The notes beneath the pieces were generated by a model. It was not told the DNA's origin, made no database searches, and was given only the letters and a program-made list of their open reading frames with translations. A stretch of DNA of 13,681 nt from Lachnospiraceae bacterium (lineage in GTDB: Bacteria > Bacillota > Clostridia > Lachnospirales > Lachnospiraceae). Shown in pieces: positions 6,970 to 13,102 of this stretch (its first letter is position 1; every line of letters starts with the position of its first letter). Where the stretch lies: contig JAAUZW010000042.1 in the NCBI GenBank assembly GCA_014804385.1, forward strand, positions 12,598 to 26,278, written 5' to 3'. The translations under genes and the position numbers were made by a program.

Positions 6970-6995
6970 GGAGAATTGTGAAAGGTGAAGGTAGA

Positions 6996-7730
6996 ATGAT
7001 GTACGAGTATATTTTGTTTGATCTGGATGGCACGCTGACGGATTCCAAGCCGGGTATTACGACCTGTGTGCAGTATGCCCTGCACAGAATGGGGATAGAA
7101 GAACCGGATTTGGATAAGCTGGAGCCCTTCATCGGTCCGCCGCTTATGGACAGTTTTCATGATTTCTATGGGTTCAGCGAGGAGCAGGGAAAAGAGGCGA
7201 CGGCCTATTACCGGGAGCGGTACAGTGTTACGGGCCTGTTTGAAAATGAGGTCTATCCGGGAATTGACAGACTGTTAGCGGATTTAAAGACTGCGGGAAG
7301 GAAGCTGGCGGTGGCATCCAGCAAGCCGCAGGTGTACGTGGAGCGGATTCTGGATCACTTTGGACTTCTGACTTACTTTGATGTGGTGGTGGGCAGCGAT
7401 TTGAACGGCACACGCACAAAGAAGGAAGAGGTCGTGGAGGAGGCTCTGCGGCAGCTTTTGCCGGAACAGCTGTTTCAGGAGATCATGGACAGGAAGCGTG
7501 AAAACGGCGGGACGGAAGGCACAGGGACAGACAGGAAAATCTCGGATGATTTCAAATACAATACGATAGCTATGGTCGGGGACCGCAAGTTCGATATAGT
7601 GGGAGCGAATGCCTATCATATTGCGGGCATTGGTGTGGCCTACGGCTATGCCGCGCCGGGAGAACTTGAAAAAGCCGGTGCGGACGTAATTGCAGAGACG
7701 GTGGAAGAACTGGGGAAGGTATTGTTGTAG
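6996..7730 (+). CDS. HAD-superfamily hydrolase, 5'-nucleotidase/Gph-like
   Basis: Cytoplasmic phosphatase of the haloacid dehalogenase superfamily with an alpha-helical C1 cap, similar to phosphoglycolate phosphatase and HAD 5'-nucleotidases. Motif I is DLDGT, with nucleophile Asp9 and Asp11. Motif II is VASSK with Ser108. The motif III lysine is in TKKEEV (142-143). Motif IV is VGDRKFD with Asp196 and Asp200. The cap spans about 17-85. Between motifs III and IV there is an unusually long, polar stretch (about 155-188, including ENGGTEGTGTD), where relatives have a short loop. ATG at 6996 or 6999 is preferred, with AAAGGTG or AAGG upstream; GTG at 6978 is possible but only four bases from its AAGGAG. 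It is divergent from thiT and 23 bases before the CPBP gene. The substrate cannot be deduced. Confidence 0.88.
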   Translation: MMYEYILFDLDGTLTDSKPGITTCVQYALHRMGIEEPDLDKLEPFIGPPLMDSFHDFYGFSEEQGKEATAYYRERYSVTGLFENEVYPGIDRLLADLKTAGRKLAVASSKPQVYVERILDHFGLLTYFDVVVGSDLNGTRTKKEEVVEEALRQLLPEQLFQEIMDRKRENGGTEGTGTDRKISDDFKYNTIAMVGDRKFDIVGANAYHIAGIGVAYGYAAPGELEKAGADVIAETVEELGKVLL

Positions 7731-7753
7731 CAGCGTCAGAAAAGGAGTCCGGA

Positions 7754-8617
7754 ATGGAAGATAAGAAGATACGGGAGAATACGGATATGACTTCTTTACA
7801 GAAGGCGTGGGCGGTGCTGTTTCCCTGTCTGCTGTATTACCTCACCTACAATGCGGCCTATCTTATTTTCATATTTGTGCAAAGCGTTCTGCAGGAGAGG
7901 ATGGGAGAAAGCTATGGACAGTGGATGACGGCGCATGCGGCTACAGTGACCGGTATGGTCAGTGGAATATGTATGATTCTGGGTATTCTGCCGCTTATGT
8001 CCATGCTTCGCAGGGAGTTGGCGGAGAGGAATGCTTTGGCTGGCAGTCTGCAGTCTGTAGATAGACAAGAGTTGAATAAACAAGTTAAGGATATTTCCGC
8101 CACGATTCTGTTGGCTTTTTCCGCCTCTTTGGGACTCAATATTTTACTGACGCTGACGGGATTTGCAGACTCTTCCCATACATACCAGGAAGTGGCAGAT
8201 CGACAGTATGGCGTGGCCTTCGGCATCGGGATCGTTCTCTATGGATTGGTATCGCCGCTGGCGGAGGAAGTGGTCTTTCGCGGCGTCATCTATAACCGCC
8301 TGCGCCGGTTCTATGGCCCGGTCATTGGAGTGGTGGTATCAGCCATCTTTTTTGGCGCTTTTCACGGAAATCTGGTGCAGGGCGTTTATGGCGCCTGCAT
8401 GGGTATGCTCATAGCCTATGTGTATGAACGGCAGGGAAGCTTTTTCTTTCCTGTTCTTTTCCATGCGGTGGCGAATCTGGCTGTGTACAGTATTGCTCAT
8501 GAGCAGGCAGTACAGGAAGCGCTCTTTACCCCTTGGGGATGTGGGATATTGTTGGCGGTCTCCGTCGGATGCGTTTATTTTGTGGAAAAAGGGCGGCGGG
8601 ATGCTATCGTGAGATAA
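7754..8617 (+). CDS. CPBP (CAAX/Abi) family intramembrane metalloprotease
   Basis: A 287-residue integral membrane protein with the three motifs of the CPBP family (type II CAAX prenyl endopeptidase/bacteriocin-processing type). Motif 1 is EEVVFR with Glu171, Glu172 and Arg176. Motif 2 is FGAFH at 200-204. Motif 3 is HAVAN at 237-241. The glutamates and histidines would form the membrane-embedded metal site. Hydrophobic segments lie at about 20-45, 64-84, 116-136, 152-169, 189-204, 211-224, 232-247 and 262-277. AAAGGAG lies seven bases before the ATG. It is probably co-transcribed with the HAD gene 23 bases upstream. Bacterial members process peptides or act in bacteriocin self-immunity, but no bacteriocin precursor is visible here. 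The terminator's 5' arm lies within its last codons. Confidence 0.9.
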   Translation: MEDKKIRENTDMTSLQKAWAVLFPCLLYYLTYNAAYLIFIFVQSVLQERMGESYGQWMTAHAATVTGMVSGICMILGILPLMSMLRRELAERNALAGSLQSVDRQELNKQVKDISATILLAFSASLGLNILLTLTGFADSSHTYQEVADRQYGVAFGIGIVLYGLVSPLAEEVVFRGVIYNRLRRFYGPVIGVVVSAIFFGAFHGNLVQGVYGACMGMLIAYVYERQGSFFFPVLFHAVANLAVYSIAHEQAVQEALFTPWGCGILLAVSVGCVYFVEKGRRDAIVR

Positions 8618-8635
8618 GAGTTCCCGCCACTTTTT
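8595..8635. terminator. Bidirectional terminator between convergent CPBP and GNAT genes
   Basis: GGCGGGA (8595-8601) pairs with TCCCGCC (8622-8628). Inside, TATC and GATA can form a second short stem around GTGA. On the + strand ACTTTTT follows (8629-8635). On the minus strand the hairpin is followed by GCCCTTTTT. The 5' arm lies inside the last CPBP codons and the + strand U-tract overlaps the GNAT stop codon (8634-8636), so both genes share one compact terminator. Confidence 0.75.
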
Positions 8636-9404
8636 ATCGATTTATTTCCTCGATTACTTCCCTGGGCTTGACCGTCATTTCTACCCACGCCGGGACAAAA
8701 CCGCTTTTGATCGCCGTTTTTGCCGAGCGAATATTGGACCAGGCACAGCAATAGAAAGGAACCTTTTCTCTTTGCAGGGTTTCTATGGCTAAATTGCCTG
8801 TCAGCACCGAAGCAATCCCTTGTCTGCGATACTCCGGCAGCACATCCACACCGATCTGCCACATACTGTCACAATCTGCGGAGCATCCGGCCAATCCGAT
8901 CAGTTTGTCCCCGTCATAAGCCCCTACACCCAAGACATCCAGTTCTGCTCTGTCGTTACACAGTGCGTTGCTCCACTCGGGCAGATAGAGGTCGGTGAAA
9001 TCCTTATGTTCTAAAACTTTCAGTTCATACTTGCAGGACAATTGACCAAGCTTTTCCATGTTCGGGAGAAAATATTCCGCCATAAAGCAGACTTTCTGCC
9101 CCAGTTCGCTCATTCTGCTATCTAACCAATGCAGGTTGGGAGTCTCAAAGCAGTGGTAAAATTCAAATTTTTCTATGTATTCTTCGACGATGGAGCGGTA
9201 CTCATCTTTCACGGAAGCTACAATATTACTCCCATAAGACACCAGATTGCAGGCTATGGGTTCCTTATAATATTTTCTTGCCGTAGAACCGATCACAGAT
9301 TTCACCACAATATTTGTTGATGCGAGAAAATCTGTCGGATTGCAGTTTATATCCAGTGCTGACTGCCTCATGGCAATCTGCAGAATATCCTGATTAGTAT
9401 ACAT
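8634..9404 (-). CDS. GNAT family N-acetyltransferase
   Basis: A 256-residue protein whose C-terminal part (about 125-245) is a GNAT fold that transfers an acetyl group from acetyl-CoA to an amine. The hallmark motif A is IGVDVLPEYRRQGIASVL (184-201), with the pyrophosphate-binding RRQGIA at 193-198. Motif B-like residues follow in YCCAWSNIRSAKTAIKSGFVPA (218-239), including the Asn and the terminal GF typical of many GNATs. The N-terminal 120 residues are not a second recognisable acetyltransferase domain and may form a substrate-side extension. AGAGGT precedes the ATG by about nine bases. It is convergent with the CPBP gene and has its own promoter. The substrate is unknown. Confidence 0.88.
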   Translation of the reverse strand: MYTNQDILQIAMRQSALDINCNPTDFLASTNIVVKSVIGSTARKYYKEPIACNLVSYGSNIVASVKDEYRSIVEEYIEKFEFYHCFETPNLHWLDSRMSELGQKVCFMAEYFLPNMEKLGQLSCKYELKVLEHKDFTDLYLPEWSNALCNDRAELDVLGVGAYDGDKLIGLAGCSADCDSMWQIGVDVLPEYRRQGIASVLTGNLAIETLQREKVPFYCCAWSNIRSAKTAIKSGFVPAWVEMTVKPREVIEEINR

Positions 9405-9433
9405 ATCATTTACCTCTGAATATTTTGATTCTT

Positions 9434-9462
9434 TATATTTAGCAGTTTACTATATTTTTCAA
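9434..9462 (-). promoter_or_regulatory. Possible promoter of the GNAT gene
   Basis: On the minus strand TTGAAA (9462-9457) and AATATA (9439-9434) are 17 bases apart, in AT-rich sequence just upstream of the GNAT ribosome binding site. TATAAA two bases further on is an alternative -10. The match is moderate. Confidence 0.4.
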
Positions 9463-9567
9463 TTACGCATCGGATTTTTCTCTTGATTTAAAATTGAGTT
9501 CCTTTATCCATCCATTATTTGGCTGAGATAAATTCCCTATGTGCTTGTAAATAATATATTCCTTCAT
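9463..9567 (-). pseudogene. Truncated PC4/YdbC-type (transcriptional coactivator p15-like) gene remnant
   Basis: A 34-residue frame on the minus strand. Its middle, YKHIGNLS followed by GWIKELN, resembles from memory the N-terminal part of bacterial YdbC/PC4-domain proteins, which read roughly as a Lys-x-Ile-Gly-x-Leu-Ser stretch, then Gly-Trp-Thr-Lys-Glu-Leu-Asn and Ser-Trp-Asn-Gly. PC4-like proteins bind single-stranded DNA. Here the similarity decays right after KELN: the Trp-Asn-Gly segment is missing and the frame stops at TAA (9465-9463), well short of the usual 70 or so residues. AGGA ends three bases before the ATG, closer than is ideal. The ATG overlaps the TGA of an upstream degenerate frame. 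The likeliest reading is a decayed gene; a functional micro-protein is possible. Confidence 0.5.
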
Positions 9568-9731
9568 CTTCCTACTTTGTCTCCACTTATTTCATATTCA
9601 TTATATCGTTTTATGAATTTTACTTACATAATGGCAGCCATCACGCAATCTGCTCTATACGGCACTTCTGACATAAAGGATAAATTGTGTGGATTATGTT
9701 AATTCCTTTTTGAGACCGCTGTACCATTCAT
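9564..9731 (-). pseudogene. Degenerate frame with strong translation start and two internal stops
   Basis: On the minus strand GGAGG is followed after nine bases by ATG (9731-9729), opening a 10-codon frame (MNGTAVSKRN) that ends in TAA. The same frame then continues with only one more internal TAA (after MSEVPYRADCVMAAIM) to a TGA at 9566-9564, which overlaps the ATG of the PC4-like remnant. A TATAAT lies upstream at 9763-9758. I do not recognise the product. It could be an eroded gene, a short leader peptide, or chance. Confidence 0.25.
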
Positions 9732-9757
9732 TTCAAATATCCTCCGACATCCCACCA

Positions 9758-9763
9758 ATTATA
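9758..9763 (-). promoter_or_regulatory. Consensus -10 box in the 9.4-9.9 kb spacer
   Basis: A perfect TATAAT on the minus strand, about 30 bases upstream of the GGAGG-preceded short frame at 9731. The -35 region 17 bases further upstream (TTCCTG-like) is poor. It may be the old promoter of the decayed genes, or an additional distal promoter for GNAT. Confidence 0.3.
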
Positions 9764-9812
9764 ACACGATAGGAAAAGGACAGGAAGAAATATTGCTTAT
9801 GTTCCCTCAAAA

Positions 9813-9841
9813 GTTAAAGACTTGTTAAGAATTTCTATGCT
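9813..9841 (+). promoter_or_regulatory. Promoter with 11-bp direct repeats upstream of the ABC cassette
   Basis: TTAAAGACTTG (9814-9824) and TTAAGAATTTC (9825-9835) are head-to-tail 11-bp repeats with seven matching positions. This is the spacing used by OmpR/PhoB-type response regulators, one of which is encoded at the end of this cassette. A possible -10 TATGCT (9836-9841) follows immediately, with a weak -35 GTTAAA (9813-9818) 17 bases upstream, inside the repeats. A weak -35 covered by an activator box suits an activator-dependent promoter. The dyad CTATG/CATAG (9835-9856) lies just downstream. Confidence 0.45.
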
Positions 9842-9889
9842 ACGATCAGATCATAGAGAAAATCAAACGCAAGGAAAGAGGTATACACT

Positions 9890-12241
9890 ATGTTCTGGAG
9901 GATACTGAAAAAAGACCTGAAACGCAAGAAGACCATGAACATCATCCTGCTGCTGTTTGTCATTTTATGCTCCATGTTTGCAGCGGCGGCGGTAAACAAC
10001 ATCATAGCTGTGACAGGCGGTATCGAGCATTATTTCGATGTGGCGGATGTTCCTGATGTCATCGTGCAGATCATTAACAGCGGGGAAAACGATGTTGAGG
10101 AAAAGATTGGGGAGCTTGCCTGTGTCAGGGAGATAAGGACTGAGCATTATTTGTGTGTATTAAGTTCAAAGTATTTCAAGCATAACGGAAAGGAACTTGA
10201 TAATTTCACGAATACTGCCTGTTTACTTTCTGATAGTGAAATGGCTATCAACTATTTCGATGAGAACAATAACATCATCGAAAGCGTGGACAAGGGCTGC
10301 TTTTATGCCAACGCTCCTTTTTTACAGGACATGGATATAAAAGAGGGCGACGAGGTGGAACTTACTGTCGGTGACAGTCATCTCACGCTTAAGTTTATGG
10401 GGCGGTTTAAAGGTGCGCTGTTTGATTCGAGAAACACGGCTTTCCCATATCTTATCATAAACTCTGCTGACTATGACTATCTTGACAAGGACGAAGCCAC
10501 TCATATCATGAATGGCTGGCAGTTTTGTGTAAATACATCAGATGTTGATGAAATAAGGGAACTTGCAAAGGACTATAGTGGTGTATATGTCTACACACGG
10601 GAAGAAATAAAGGGTATTTATCTTTATGATATGCTTTCTGCGTATGTTTTAATGATGATCAGTATCGTGCTGATGTTCACAGCCTTTGTGGTGCTGCGTT
10701 TCACAATAGGCTTTACCATCAGCGAGGAATTTCGTGAGATTGGTGTCATGAAGGCGGTGGGTATCAGGGGCGGCAGTATAAGAAGCCTATATATCGTCAA
10801 GTATCTTGCCATTGCTGTAATCGGTGCACTGATAGGATATTTCTGCTCTGTCCCTCTCGGGGATATGATGATGAAAACGATATCGGAAAATATCGTTCTC
10901 GGCAGTGAGAGCGGTACTCTTATGGGGCTTTTAAGTTCTGGGTTGGTCGTTATCATGATCCTGCTGTTCTGCTACAACTGCACACGCAGCGTAAATAAAC
11001 TCTCGCCGATCGACGCAGTCAGAAACGGTCAGACAGGCGAGCGCTTCCGAAAAAAGAGCTTTTTACACTTAGGCCGCTCTAAGCTGCCACAGGCTGCATT
11101 CCTCTCGGTCAATGATGTGATCAGTTCGCCGAAGCAGTTTTCTATCATGATCGTTGTGTTCACGCTCTGTATCCTGCTGATGGCAATTATGTCAAATTTT
11201 GCATTGACATTCAAAAGTGAAAAGATACTGCGCTTCTTCAATGTGCCCTCATGTGAAGCGCATATCATGGACAGCGAAATATTTGCAGAGGTCGCTGCAG
11301 ATCAGGGTACGTATAAGCAGACCATCGCAGATACCGAAAAGCTCCTTGCCGATAACGGAATGCCCGGCAAATGCACAATAACGACGGCCACACAGTTTGA
11401 AACATCACACGAAGACAAAACAGCAAAGCTCCTTTTCGGCGTCATGAAAGGCGAGACAAATGACACGCTCTATGTAGACAAGGGCAGCGCTCCACGCAAG
11501 ACTGACGAGATTGCCGTAACGGTAAGCGCCTTAGATGACTTGGGCGCAGAGATCGGCGACAGGGTAACGGCAGTAATAAATGAGAAAGAGTACGAGTTTA
11601 TCATCACGGGAACATACTCCTCGTTCATCAGCCAAGCTTTTCTATATAAAGATTTTGACCTTGGAAATCTGCCGGCATACACTATACTGGGAATACAGAT
11701 ACACTTTGACGGCAGTCCCGACAAGGAGCAGATAAACAAAAACATTGAAAAGCTTAAAAGTCTGCTTGGCACCGACAAGGTGCATTCGACCTCGGACTTC
11801 ATCGAACATCTTACAGGAATGTCCGATACGCTGAATGCGATCAAACAGATGATGATGATCATTACTGTGATCGTAACGGCATTGATTGTCATACTCATGG
11901 AGCGTTCGTTTATCTCTAAGGAAAAGAGCGAGATTGCACTGATGAAGGCGGTGGGCGTCGGGAACGGCAGTATCATCCTGCAGCATTCGCTCAGATTTGT
12001 GATCGTATCGGTCATTGCCTGCATTGTTTCGACTGCGGTGCTTATGCCGATCAGCAACGTAATGATGAATTGGGTAGGTAATATGGTCGGCGATGTATCA
12101 GGTATGAAATGTGATTTTGACCCAATGGAAATTTTTGTGATCTGCCCGGCAATTCTCATCGGCGTGACCGTCATCGGCTCATTCCTGACAGCGCTTTACA
12201 CCAAAACAATCAAGGCTTCCGATACGGCAAGCATAGAATAG
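9890..12241 (+). CDS. FtsX-type ABC transporter permease (MacB/Bce-like)
   Basis: A 783-residue membrane subunit with the duplicated FtsX/MacB permease layout. Helix 1 is at about 18-40, followed by a large extracellular domain (about 41-245) and three helices (248-275, 300-322, 346-366) making FtsX domain 1. Helix 5 is at about 417-440, then a second extracellular domain (441-650) and FtsX domain 2 with helices at 653-672, 701-722 and 748-770. Each FtsX domain carries the same MKAVG coupling segment (287-291 and 685-689). Such permeases act with an ABC ATPase as mechanotransmitters or exporters of peptides, lipids or antibiotics. AAAGAGG lies eight bases before the ATG. The permease comes first, ahead of ATPase and regulator. 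The substrate is unknown, but the two-component link suggests envelope stress or peptide sensing. Confidence 0.92.
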   Translation: MFWRILKKDLKRKKTMNIILLLFVILCSMFAAAAVNNIIAVTGGIEHYFDVADVPDVIVQIINSGENDVEEKIGELACVREIRTEHYLCVLSSKYFKHNGKELDNFTNTACLLSDSEMAINYFDENNNIIESVDKGCFYANAPFLQDMDIKEGDEVELTVGDSHLTLKFMGRFKGALFDSRNTAFPYLIINSADYDYLDKDEATHIMNGWQFCVNTSDVDEIRELAKDYSGVYVYTREEIKGIYLYDMLSAYVLMMISIVLMFTAFVVLRFTIGFTISEEFREIGVMKAVGIRGGSIRSLYIVKYLAIAVIGALIGYFCSVPLGDMMMKTISENIVLGSESGTLMGLLSSGLVVIMILLFCYNCTRSVNKLSPIDAVRNGQTGERFRKKSFLHLGRSKLPQAAFLSVNDVISSPKQFSIMIVVFTLCILLMAIMSNFALTFKSEKILRFFNVPSCEAHIMDSEIFAEVAADQGTYKQTIADTEKLLADNGMPGKCTITTATQFETSHEDKTAKLLFGVMKGETNDTLYVDKGSAPRKTDEIAVTVSALDDLGAEIGDRVTAVINEKEYEFIITGTYSSFISQAFLYKDFDLGNLPAYTILGIQIHFDGSPDKEQINKNIEKLKSLLGTDKVHSTSDFIEHLTGMSDTLNAIKQMMMIITVIVTALIVILMERSFISKEKSEIALMKAVGVGNGSIILQHSLRFVIVSVIACIVSTAVLMPISNVMMNWVGNMVGDVSGMKCDFDPMEIFVICPAILIGVTVIGSFLTALYTKTIKASDTASIE

Positions 12242-12294
12242 ATTGAAAAATCAAAAATTTTTCAATCCCAAATTTGTGCTTGAGGGCACAAATT
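12241..12294 (+). repeat. Two consecutive perfect stem-loops between permease and ATPase genes
   Basis: Stem 1 (12241-12267) is GATTGAAAAAT/ATTTTTCAATC, a perfect 11-bp stem with a CAAAA loop; its first base is the last base of the permease TAG. Stem 2 (12271-12294) is AATTTGTGC/GCACAAATT, a perfect 9-bp stem with a TTGAGG loop. No U-tract follows, and the ATPase ribosome binding site begins 19 bases later. This is therefore more likely an mRNA-processing or stability element, or a REP-like insertion, than a terminator. Confidence 0.7.
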
Positions 12295-12327
12295 CGCAAG
12301 TTTATCAAAAAATGGAGGATTAACATA

Positions 12328-13098
12328 ATGGATACGGTTTTACAGACAAAAGGACTTTGCAAGACATATATTGTGAACAAACATCAGAACAATGTGTTGA
12401 AAAATATCGACCTGACGATCAGCGAAGGCGAAATGGTAGCTGTCATGGGACCCTCCGGCTCAGGCAAAAGCACGCTGCTCTACTGCGTTTCGGGAATGGA
12501 CAAAGTGACTGCGGGCGAGGTGTTTTTTAACGGCAGGGAAACGGCAAAGCTCAGTGATAAGGAACTCGCAAGGCTCAGACTCGATGAAATGGGCTTTATT
12601 TTTCAGCAGATGTACATGATGAAAAATCTTTCGGTACTTGATAATATCATTTTCCCTGCGGTAAAATCAAAAAAGAATACAGAGAGCCGCAGACAGACCG
12701 AGGAGCGCGGCAGAGCGCTCATGCACAGACTCGGCATTGACGATGTGGGCGGCAACGATATCAACGAGGTGTCGGGCGGACAGCTTCAGAGGGCTTGTAT
12801 CTGCCGCAGTATGATAAATAATCCCAGGATGATCTTTGCCGACGAGCCGACAGGCGCTCTCAACCGCGCAAGTTCTGATGAGGTCATGAACGAGCTGCTC
12901 TCCTTAAACCGTGACGGTACGACGATCATGTGCGTGACACATGACGCGAAGGTTGCTGCCAAGTGCAGCAGGGTGCTTTATCTTGTGGACGGCGGGATCG
13001 TCGGTGAAAAGGAAATGGGGCATTTTGACGGCGGTGACAAGGAGCTTCGCGACCGTGAAAGAGAACTGAACAACTGGCTTATGGAACAGGGATGGTAA
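12328..13098 (+). CDS. ABC transporter ATP-binding protein (LolD/MacB/BceA type)
   Basis: Cytoplasmic ATPase that powers the adjacent FtsX-type permease. All nucleotide-binding motifs are present in 256 residues: Walker A GPSGSGKST (41-49), Q-loop FIFQQ around Gln93, signature VSGGQLQRA (148-156), Walker B MIFADE (168-173) followed by PTGAL, and H-loop His205. ADEPTGALN is characteristic of the LolD/MacB/BceA clade. The start is the ATG at 12328, with GGAGG (12314-12318) nine bases upstream. A longer frame from TTG 12274 would begin inside the stem-loop pair and lacks a ribosome binding site. The response regulator ATG follows four bases after its stop, so the genes are coupled. Confidence 0.95.
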   Translation: MDTVLQTKGLCKTYIVNKHQNNVLKNIDLTISEGEMVAVMGPSGSGKSTLLYCVSGMDKVTAGEVFFNGRETAKLSDKELARLRLDEMGFIFQQMYMMKNLSVLDNIIFPAVKSKKNTESRRQTEERGRALMHRLGIDDVGGNDINEVSGGQLQRACICRSMINNPRMIFADEPTGALNRASSDEVMNELLSLNRDGTTIMCVTHDAKVAAKCSRVLYLVDGGIVGEKEMGHFDGGDKELRDRERELNNWLMEQGW

Positions 13099-13102
13099 TT
13101 TT

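Larger units (their letters stand above)
9405..9889. other. AT-rich 485-base spacer between GNAT and ABC cassette
   Basis: No intact gene of ordinary size is present. The spacer holds the GNAT promoter region and two degenerate minus-strand frames (the PC4-like remnant and the frame with two stops). It also holds a lone TATAAT on the minus strand, the repeat-containing promoter of the ABC cassette and its ribosome binding site. The concentration of gene debris suggests a former insertion or rearrangement boundary at the left end of the cassette. Confidence 0.55.

Noticed and set aside
6963..6995. TTG 6963 as the HAD start
   Set aside because: It overlaps the -35 box of the divergent promoter and lacks an upstream ribosome binding site; relatives begin just before the YEYILFDLDGT segment.
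7754..8617. CPBP protease as part of a bacteriocin immunity/processing locus
   Set aside because: No double-glycine leader peptide, precursor gene or dedicated exporter lies beside it; the neighbours are a HAD phosphatase and an acetyltransferase.
11470..12174. A 234-codon minus-strand frame inside the permease gene
   Set aside because: Hydrophobic and Thr/Ile-rich as expected from the complement of membrane-helix codons; the + strand permease has full family structure.
12274..12327. N-terminal extension of the ATPase from TTG 12274
   Set aside because: It would start inside the second stem-loop without a ribosome binding site; ATG 12328 has GGAGG nine bases upstream and gives the family's usual N-terminus.
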